This document shows, one piece after another, positions 8,384-14,746 of a stretch of 14,746 nucleotides of DNA. Under the pieces are notes generated by a model, which saw only the letters and a list, made by a program, of their open reading frames with translations, made no database searches and was not told the DNA's origin. The stretch comes from Conidiobolus incongruus B7586. Taxonomy: Eukaryota > Entomophthoromycota > Entomophthoromycetes > Entomophthorales > Conidiobolaceae. Both the position numbers and the translations under genes were made by a program. The first letter of the stretch is position 1; each line of letters opens with the position of its first letter. The stretch covers positions 1 through 14,746 of the forward strand of contig JNEM01014378.1 in assembly GCA_000697335.1 (NCBI GenBank), given 5' to 3'.

Positions 8384-9457
8384 ATGGAGAATTCTGCCGA
8401 AACCGTTGTAGAAAATCCCAATGATACATCCCTCGATAAAACTTTAGAAGGATCGATGGACACCTTAACTCAACCAACTGTCACCGCAACACAAAGTAAT
8501 ACCAATGACAAAGATGCAGATGTGGCACCAAAGAAACGTGGTAGGAAACCGGGCAGTAAAAACACAGTTAGAATGGTCGCCCCGACCTCAAAAAAGAATC
8601 CAGAGAAGAGTGGTAAGGATAAAGGGGAGAAGGGGAGTAAGGGAAATGCTGATATGAATAAGGACAAAGGTACAGATAAGCCAGCTGAGAAAAAGGCTAG
8701 CAAAAAAGTCACAAAAACCGAAGAGTCCGAAGTGAAATCCGACAAAATATCGGGTGAACCTATTGGCCAAAATGGTAACAAGAGACCTTCCGCGGACGAC
8801 GGTGAGAATGCTAACGAAAATGAAGATAATGAACAAATTGAACAAGGTGGAGGAGAAGGTGGCAGTGGCGAGCCCGCGAAAAAAGTGGTGAGTAAATTGT
8901 ACCTGCGGCAAATTATCCTGTTCCAGTACGATTTGGGACTCAAGCCGATGAAAGCTGCGCGCAAGATTAACGAAACTTACGGTAACGACACCATCAATCC
9001 GAGTACTGTGTCGAGATGGTTCCAGCGCTTTAAGACCGGTGATAGGAGCCTATCAGATAATAATATTAATAAAGGTAGACCAAGAAAGATCCCTAAGACT
9101 GATCATCAACATAATGGTGGCAATGCTCTTAACGGTGGTGATCAGCCTAACGAGAATGGTGACAATGCTAACAAGAATGACGACAATCCTAAAGAGAATG
9201 TCAACAATGAACATGATAATGTTGAGAAAATTAATGAATCTTCTAAGCAAAACGGTGCTCAAGGAGTAAAACCAGCAGACAATAAGAACAGTAATGAGAT
9301 CGGTATAACTCAAGAAAAGCCTCAATCACAAGAGCCCAACACTTCCAGTAACTACAATGAGAAAAACTCTATCTCAAATAGCGACCCTAGCACCAAAGCA
9401 TTCAACTCAGACGAGAAAGAGCCCGCTCCAGTCAAGGCAAAAGAAGTGCATGCATAA
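8384..9457 (+). CDS. Mariner-type HTH_48 and AT-hook DNA-binding protein, no transposase catalytic domain
   Basis: This is a single-exon gene of 357 codons. Residues 171-229 form the first helix-turn-helix of Mos1/mariner transposases (the HTH_48 fold also found in SETMAR): LRQIILFQYDLG (174-185), a conserved NETYG (196-200), then TVSRWFQRFKTGDRSL (208-223), nearly identical at its core to the Mos1 RWFQRFKSGD. The mariner GRP linker follows as KGRPRKIP (230-237), AT-hook-like. A second AT hook, KKRGRKPGSK, lies at 50-59. Residues 70-120 are Lys-rich. The second mariner HTH and the DD-E/D catalytic domain are absent; instead there is an Asn/Asp/Glu-rich tail with 7-residue repeats (255-282). 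No transposase continuation or terminal inverted repeats were seen in the flanks. The likely role is a nuclear protein binding AT-rich DNA, possibly a domesticated transposase fragment. That role is inferred; the domain call is strong. A truncated transposon copy is the main alternative, but the long open flanks argue for a maintained gene. Confidence 0.8.
   Translation: MENSAETVVENPNDTSLDKTLEGSMDTLTQPTVTATQSNTNDKDADVAPKKRGRKPGSKNTVRMVAPTSKKNPEKSGKDKGEKGSKGNADMNKDKGTDKPAEKKASKKVTKTEESEVKSDKISGEPIGQNGNKRPSADDGENANENEDNEQIEQGGGEGGSGEPAKKVVSKLYLRQIILFQYDLGLKPMKAARKINETYGNDTINPSTVSRWFQRFKTGDRSLSDNNINKGRPRKIPKTDHQHNGGNALNGGDQPNENGDNANKNDDNPKENVNNEHDNVEKINESSKQNGAQGVKPADNKNSNEIGITQEKPQSQEPNTSSNYNEKNSISNSDPSTKAFNSDEKEPAPVKAKEVHA
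8531..8560 (+). other. AT-hook motif (residues 50-59 of the HTH protein)
   Basis: KKRGRKPGSK has the Arg-Gly-Arg core flanked by basic residues, the pattern that lies in the minor groove of AT-rich DNA. In a genome this AT-rich, sequence specificity would have to come from another domain. Confidence 0.7.
8894..9094 (+). other. HTH_48 (Mos1/mariner first HTH) domain with GRP linker
   Basis: This segment encodes residues 171-237. It shows the family pattern: three helices, an aromatic RWFQRF recognition-helix end, GD, a short acidic turn, then a GRP linker. It is the part that holds the fold together and is richer in GC than the rest of the gene. In Mos1 this HTH contributes to terminal-repeat binding and dimerisation. 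Confidence 0.88.
9146..9229 (+). repeat. 21-bp coding minisatellite, 7-residue Asn-rich repeats
   Basis: Four consecutive 21-base units encode PNENGDN, ANKNDDN, PKENVNN and the diverged EHDNVEK. The units keep frame and share the pattern (P/A)-N/K-(E/K)-N-x-D/N-N, as expected from slippage in a disordered tail. Confidence 0.75.
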
Positions 9458-9606
9458 TGATCCAATTTATTAATCTATTAATTATTTGTATAGGCTTCTA
9501 CCAACGATCAAATTAACAAAATCATTATGAAGAATATTTAATTCCAACTACCATGAATTTCACTAACCACACCATCTTAGCTCATTTTTAATCAATTATT
9601 GTATTT

Positions 9607-9612
9607 AATAAA
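9607..9612 (+). promoter_or_regulatory. Poly(A) signal of the HTH protein gene
   Basis: An AATAAA lies about 150 bases after the TAA stop, at the end of a 3' stretch that is less AT-rich than the downstream DNA. Chance occurrence cannot be excluded. Confidence 0.45.
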
Positions 9613-10565
9613 CAATTTGCTTAATTTTAATTTGTTATTATCGTCATCTAATACCTCAAAATAATTTTTCATTGTATGATTTTTTATATAGATTAATGAT
9701 GCGAATTGATTCATTGTTATATATATTTTGCTTAAATTAATTAATCATATATATAATCAATCATTATGTATTATATTATTTTTAAGTTTTATGTAATTTC
9801 AAAATTTCAAATAAATTTTAATAAAGATATTCTAATTATAAAATAAATTGATTATAATAAACTAAAAACTTTTTTTCATTTTAAAAATATAATATTTTAA
9901 AAAAATTCAAATTACAGTGTAATTATTAATATATACTAAAGAATTGTAAAATAAATGGTTTCAATATATTGAATATATATTTCAGTTAATGGAAAACTCA
10001 AAACTCAAAATAAAAGTTTAATTCATAACATATAGTTGTATTAAAAGAGTATTATTGAATATATAAATATTCAATAATTTCCAATAAAACGATTAAAAAG
10101 ATAAGAAAATTGTTCATTAGAATTTGAAATATTTTTTAAGTAATGAAATAATGCCTTTTATGGTGTATATAATATTATTTAATCAACATATTGATTATTT
10201 CATCTTTTGTCAATTATAAGCTCTATGGTTCTTCTTAATATTATTAAAAGGTTGAAAAAGATTCATGTTACATGAATTCTAAATACAAGCTTATAATAAT
10301 TTAAAAACACTCTTAGTTCAAGTAAGTACAATTTAAATGACTATTCGATTATCAAAAATAATATATATTCTTAAATATTTCAAAAGAATATATATCTGAA
10401 AAGCGTAATCAATATTATAACTGTATAAATTAATTATTCTATTGATTTTGACAACAGTTATTATACTTGTAACCATATTACTTCAAATTTATTACTCCTT
10501 AAGATTCAGCTATTTTGATGCAACTCTGAATTTCATTTCCTAGTCCCATAATAATTAACTCTGAC

Positions 10566-10608
10566 TATATATACATCAATCCATTTACAAATCAATTTGA
10601 TTGGATTG
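10566..10608 (+). promoter_or_regulatory. Candidate UPF3 promoter elements
   Basis: TATATATA is followed at once by the inverted repeat CAATCCA/TGGATTG with an 18-base loop; the right arm holds ATTGG, the complement of a CCAAT box. It lies about 180-220 bases before the UPF3 ATG. TATA words are frequent in this DNA, so support is weak. Confidence 0.25.
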
Positions 10609-10787
10609 CTAATAAAAAATAATTAATCAATTTTATCAAATAAATTTTTTAAATCGATAAAAAAATAACTGAGAAAAAATAATTTATTGCAAATTGATAC
10701 TTTGAAACATTAAATGCGATAATATTTATTATTGGATTTGATTTTAAAAAAAATAATAAATACCATATAGTAACTTATTGAAAAATT

Positions 10788-12729
10788 ATGACTACTGTTT
10801 CTCCCAAACCTAGTAATAATGTTAACCCCAAACTAAGGTTAACTGTACGCCATTTACCACCCAATTTGAGCAAGGAAGTATTCCAAGACAGTATCAAGCC
10901 CTATTTGACGGATGAGGCAGATATCGTCAGTCAGAGTTATGTACCAGGTAAAATTTCCAAAAAGTATTTTAAATTCCTGAGATATTAGATAAGCTGTTGA
11001 CTGTTTTTAATAGAATGTTAACACCTTCCAAGCCCAGTAGAGCTTATATCAAGTTTAAAACTATCCAAAAATTGATTCACTTTAAGAATCAGTTTCAAAA
11101 TCATATTTATGTGGATCAACATGGTAACAAAAAAATTTTTACTAAATTTTATTAAATATTGAATATTAGTTAGGAGTTGAATTTAAAATTCAAATCATAT
11201 TCTCCCCAGTTCAACAGACTCCTAAAACGGATACTAAACCCGATGTCAAATTAAATACATTAGAAACCGATCCTGATTTTATAAAATTTTGTAATAAGCT
11301 TCATGGGGAAAAGGACGAAAGCAAACAATCTGGATCTGAAACTAAAACTGTTGCTAATATCCAATCTGAATCAGTTCCAAGTGACAGTACTAAACTTACT
11401 CCACTTTTGGAGTATTTGAAGACTAAGAAGGAGCAGAAGCTCAAGAAGAGTAAATTTCAACCTACTGCCATTTTGAAACGAGAACCTGCTGCCGAGACTT
11501 CAAAGTCTAAATCTGGTAAGAAGTCGAAGAACTCCAAATCTAAAAAAGCGAAGGATTCTGCAGATCCCACTAGTGCAAAGCCTGCTAAAGCTGGAAAGGA
11601 TAAGGAGAGTAAAAAGAAGAAGGCTAAGGCTGTTGAAGACAAGAATTCTAGTACTAATGCTTCTGAGCCCAAATCTAAGGCTAAAACTAACAAAGATATT
11701 TCAATTGCTAAGAAAACTGATTCCTCTTCCACTCCACAACCTGAAAAGATCGTTATTGCCAAGCGCAATGACAAGCCTGTTTCCCCTTCAATTGATAATG
11801 TTACAATTGCCAAACGCAATGACAAGCCTGCTTCTCCCTCTATTGAAAATATCACGATAGCTAAACGCCCTGAAAAATCTAGTACTCAACCTTCTGAAAC
11901 CAAAGTTGTCAAGAATGATGACAAACCAGCTGAAAATGCTGATAAAGCCACTTCTCAACCTGCTGAAAAGGTTACTATTGCAAAACGCTCTAATAAAGGA
12001 AAGAACTATTCTAGTGAGAAGGCTTCAACTTCTAAACGCGGTGATAAAGCAGTGGCTCAATCGCCAGCTGATAAATCATCAAATGCTCAAGAGCTTAATG
12101 GTATTAAGAAGGGTAAAAAGACTTCCACCTCTCAGCAATCAACTACCAACGACAAGACTATTGTAGCCAAAAATAACGATAAGATTGATACACCTTCCAA
12201 TCCAATCACATCCAAATTAAATTTAGTCAAGAATAATGACCAAGTTGAATCACCTCGACAATCATCTCCCAAACCTACTGAACCAAAATTTAACTCTATC
12301 AGGAAGACTGAAAAGAGTGACACTCCTGCCCAATCTGCTGCAAGCCCTGCTCCGTCCAAGCCCTTTGGCGAGAAGCCTAATGAGAAATCCGAAACAATTA
12401 CTCAATCACCATCCACTTCTAAACCCAAGTCCAAACCCAAATCCAAGCCTACCAAGCCAAAATCCCAAATCAGCCCTAAATCCGATACTGCTGAAGGCCC
12501 ATCCAAACCCTTCAATTCACAAGAGTCCAAATCTAACGAAGAATCATCTATGAAAACTTTGTCAAAGCCTTTCAAAGCTCCTAAACCCCAAACTCCTAGT
12601 AATGGTAAAAATGGAACTAAGACTCAAACGGATGGTAAAGATGTATACAATCCTAAACCTAAGAAGTATCGCCCCAAGCCAACTAAGACATCGGCTTCTC
12701 CTAACGCTCCATCCGACACCAATGCTTAA
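10788..12729 (+). CDS. UPF3: UPF3, nonsense-mediated mRNA decay factor (three exons, 616 aa)
   Basis: UPF3 links UPF2/UPF1 to the exon-junction complex and shuttles between nucleus and cytoplasm in mRNA surveillance. Exons are 10788-10947, 10989-11123 and 11174-12729; both introns are phase 1 and the joined frame is open for 616 codons. The N-terminal RNP-type UPF3 core shows KLRLTVRHLPPNLSKEVF (15-32), then PSKPSRAYIKF (66-76), IYVDQHG (93-99) with GVEF across joint 2, and IIFSPVQQTP (106-115), which aligns without gaps to the family VEFAP-Q motif. LETDPDFIKF (128-137) and TPLLEYLKTKK (174-184) are two further family signatures. The remaining ~430 residues are Lys/Ser/Pro-rich, disordered, and carry a degenerate repeat array (about 274-479), three SKPF motifs (493, 542, 562) and a C-terminal YNPKPKK-YRPKPTK (591-603). 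The tail is much longer than the conserved core. Identity is firm; the acceptor of intron 1 is the least certain detail. Confidence 0.92.
10948..10988 (+). other. UPF3 intron 1 (41 nt)
   Basis: The donor is GTAAAA and the acceptor ATATTAG. This acceptor is chosen because the nearer one (TAATAG ending at 11013) breaks the frame, whereas 10988 keeps all codons open into the conserved PSRAYIKF. If the intron is retained, the acceptor TAG itself is an in-frame stop. Confidence 0.75.
11124..11173 (+). other. UPF3 intron 2 (50 nt)
   Basis: The donor is GTAACA and the acceptor is the second of two tandem TTAG words. Joining restores DQHGVEF, which aligns without gap to the family D-x-x-G-x-E-F/Y. 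Retention meets an in-frame TAA within the intron. Confidence 0.88.
11755..11907 (+). repeat. 51-bp coding tandem repeat in the UPF3 tail
   Basis: Three 51-base units encode 17 residues each. Units one and two are IAKRNDKPVSPSIDNVT and IAKRNDKPASPSIENIT; the third keeps only IAKR-x-x-K. They are the best-kept part of a longer degenerate array running from about 11698 to 12315. Confidence 0.85.
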
Positions 12730-12898
12730 AACTGTTTAGTGTCACCAATTTCGAATCATTCTAACTTCATCTTGAGTTTTTATGGAATTATTATCCATTT
12801 AATAATAACGAATAGGAAGACTTTAAAACATCCATTTATTTTGTTATTCGCACATTCATATTTTATTTTTATTTGTTGATTTTCGATATTGATTTTAT

Positions 12899-12904
12899 AA
12901 TAAA
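12899..12904 (+). promoter_or_regulatory. Poly(A) signal of UPF3
   Basis: An AATAAA lies 170 bases after the UPF3 stop, where the less AT-rich 3' stretch gives way to the AT desert. Confidence 0.45.
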
Positions 12905-12974
12905 TAACGATTATTATTTGTTAAAATATACCTTTAATATTTTTTAATTTAGCAAGTATTAACTTGAATGAACA

Positions 12975-12997
12975 ATATATATATATATATATATATA
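12975..12997. repeat. (AT)n dinucleotide repeat
   Basis: A 23-base uninterrupted alternation of A and T, roughly 250 bases after the UPF3 stop codon. Confidence 0.85.
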
Positions 12998-13538
12998 CAT
13001 AACTTATAAAATTTTATAATAAATAAATAATTTAAAAATAATTCAAATATATTAATATTGATAAAATTGTATTAATAACAATATATATTCAAATTTCAAT
13101 TTTAAAATTGATGATTATTCCTATTCTTTTATTTATCTTAAATATTAATTAATTCAGTTGAAATATTCTAATTCCAAAAAGCTGGAATCTTTCAAAACTA
13201 ATCAATTTAAATATTTTCCATAAATTATATTAAATCATATTAATTTATGATCAAAATAATAGAATTTATTTTAATTTCTAGTTTGTCAAACATATTCTTA
13301 ATTTCACAAAAAATTTAAAATAAATTATAGAATTTATAGTTTTGAATAATTTATATATGTATATTTATATATTAATATTTAATATTCATTTTTATTAAAA
13401 AACAATATTTTAAAAATTTTAATATAATTTATTTTATTAATATTAATTATCAAAAACTCTGCATTTTCATATTAATACAACTTAACTATATAAAATCATC
13501 TGAAATTTATTGATATTTTAAAAAAACTAATTTTGCTG

Positions 13539-13564
13539 TTTTTATTTTATTAATAAAATAAAAA
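13539..13564. repeat. Perfect 26-bp A/T palindrome
   Basis: The 26 bases are identical to their reverse complement, formed of TTTTTATTTTATT and its mirror. In DNA of this composition such a palindrome may arise by chance; it could form a cruciform. Confidence 0.7.
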
Positions 13565-14746
13565 ATATTTCAAAAAGCACTTTTTAGTTTAACGGATAAA
13601 ATTATCAAAGTATTTTAATATAATTACATAATTATAACTGATATTATCAAACTAGGACTTGGTTTATTAAATATATAATATCAAAACTTCATACCTGAAT
13701 AATAACTCAGAAACCACTAAAATAGCTATAACTAAGCCAAGCTTATTGCGATATAATCAAAAAATGATGATCTTATATTAAATTATTATAATTAATATAC
13801 TATAACTATTTAAATCTTAGTAAAACATAAAACCAAATATATGGTTAAAATAACCTTACCTAAAAACAATAATAAAAAATTATTATAGTTAAAAATCAAT
13901 AATAGCTACTATAAAGGATTTTAATAATATTAGAATTTTTACTTTTCTATTGAAAAATATAATTAAGTATATATTTTTGCAAATCAAAAAATTTTTAATC
14001 AATATTTTAATATAATTTAAGAATATTTATTATTCTATATAATAATAATAAAATATGTAAAATGATAATAATAAAAGGATTTTGAATCAAAGTAAATTAG
14101 GAAAAATATTTTGATCCAATATAATTATAAGTTAGAACTTTTGTTATTATAATTGGTTTATAAAATATTTAATTTTATTTTATCGCAAAATGATATATCA
14201 CTTTGAATTAAAAATTTATTAAAAGTTTGGCCAAATATTATTAATAATAAATAAGAATATTTATTTTATATTATTAATCGACTTTTATAAACTACATATC
14301 ATAAATTTTAATTCTCATATTAAAAAATTAATTATTTAAAGCTTTGTATTATTATAATTATAGGGTTTCATTATTTTATTATAGTTTTTACAAAGTTTAA
14401 TTTATATATATATATTATAATATCGAATAATTTTAATAGAAATATACTATTAGATAGATTTTAATTATTTAATATAATAAATAAATAAATAGTCTGATTA
14501 TATTAAGATTATTTTTGATTTATATTTATATCTTTATTTATAGGATTATATAAAATAATATATAAAATCAAAAATTCTTTTATGATACAATTAATATTTT
14601 TGTAAAACAATTGAAAGAAATTGAATTTGATTTTTTTTAAATTAGAAAATTACTAAGATTTATTTATATTATCAATTATTTAATTTGAATTAATCAAAAT
14701 TTATTAAAAAAACACTATTATTAATATAAAATTATATAAAGATACA

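Larger units (their letters stand above)
9458..10787. other. Intergenic region between HTH gene and UPF3
   Basis: No gene or RNA was recognised. The first 150 bases look like the 3' untranslated region of the HTH gene. No DD-E/D transposase remnant follows it. A perfect 17-base interrupted palindrome lies at 10261-10277. Near UPF3, TATATATA at 10566-10573 and a 7-base inverted repeat (10577-10583 with 10602-10608) holding an inverted CCAAT (ATTGG) may belong to the UPF3 promoter. Confidence 0.5.
12730..14746. other. Gene-free AT-rich region (right flank)
   Basis: After the UPF3 3' end no gene, RNA or transposon feature was recognised. Composition falls again to about 10% GC in sample lines. 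The visible structures are an (AT)n run at 12975-12997 and a perfect 26-base palindrome at 13539-13564. Confidence 0.7.

Noticed and set aside
8888-8893. GTGAGT, a good splice donor, just before the HTH domain.
   Set aside because: The frame continues directly into the HTH domain and no acceptor is needed; removal of the following sequence would delete the only conserved domain.
8470-8964. Minus-strand open frames across the HTH gene, and similar frames inside the CFA synthase (4552-4812) and UPF3 (11457-11855).
   Set aside because: They are reverse-strand shadows of biased codon composition in real genes and show only hydrophobic or simple sequence.
8384-9457. A complete mariner transposon.
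   Set aside because: There is no second HTH, no catalytic DD-E/D block and no recognisable terminal inverted repeats in the flanks.

Overview
This is an AT-rich eukaryotic window with four spliced or unspliced protein genes in a gene island of about 11 kb, flanked by near-pure AT sequence. The genes have spliceosomal GT-AG introns of only 35-56 nt, AATAAA poly(A) signals and no bacterial operon features. Protein resemblance (a 460-residue eukaryotic-type cyclopropane-fatty-acid synthase and an UPF3 with a long K/S/P-rich tail) points to a fungus, probably an early-diverging AT-rich lineage. I cannot fix the phylum, and a small-intron protist or invertebrate is not strictly excluded.

Layout: 1-3240 is a gene-free AT desert, extreme up to about 1.7 kb. 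At 3246-3360 lies a TATA-like and C/A-rich stretch that looks like a core promoter and leader. At 3648-5121 (+) is a three-exon cyclopropane-fatty-acyl-phospholipid synthase-family gene. At 5122-7144 is another gene-free stretch. At 7145-7821 (-) is a five-exon low-molecular-weight protein tyrosine phosphatase that I reconstructed exon by exon; it keeps its introns but is disabled, so it is an unprocessed pseudogene. At 8384-9457 (+), divergent from the pseudogene, is a single-exon gene for a 357-residue protein carrying only the first helix-turn-helix of a mariner/Mos1-type transposase (HTH_48), placed between two AT-hook-like motifs and surrounded by low-complexity sequence. At 10788-12729 (+) is a three-exon UPF3 gene (616 residues), the nonsense-mediated-decay adaptor, with a normal N-terminal UPF3 core and a very long repetitive tail. 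From 12730 to the end the sequence returns to an AT desert.

The four genes do not form a pathway: membrane-lipid modification, a dead phosphatase, a probable chromatin or DNA-binding protein and an mRNA-surveillance factor. The most interesting item is the mariner-derived DNA-binding protein, a candidate domestication of a transposase half-domain without any catalytic domain. Next are the decaying phosphatase and the repeat array that makes up much of the UPF3 tail.
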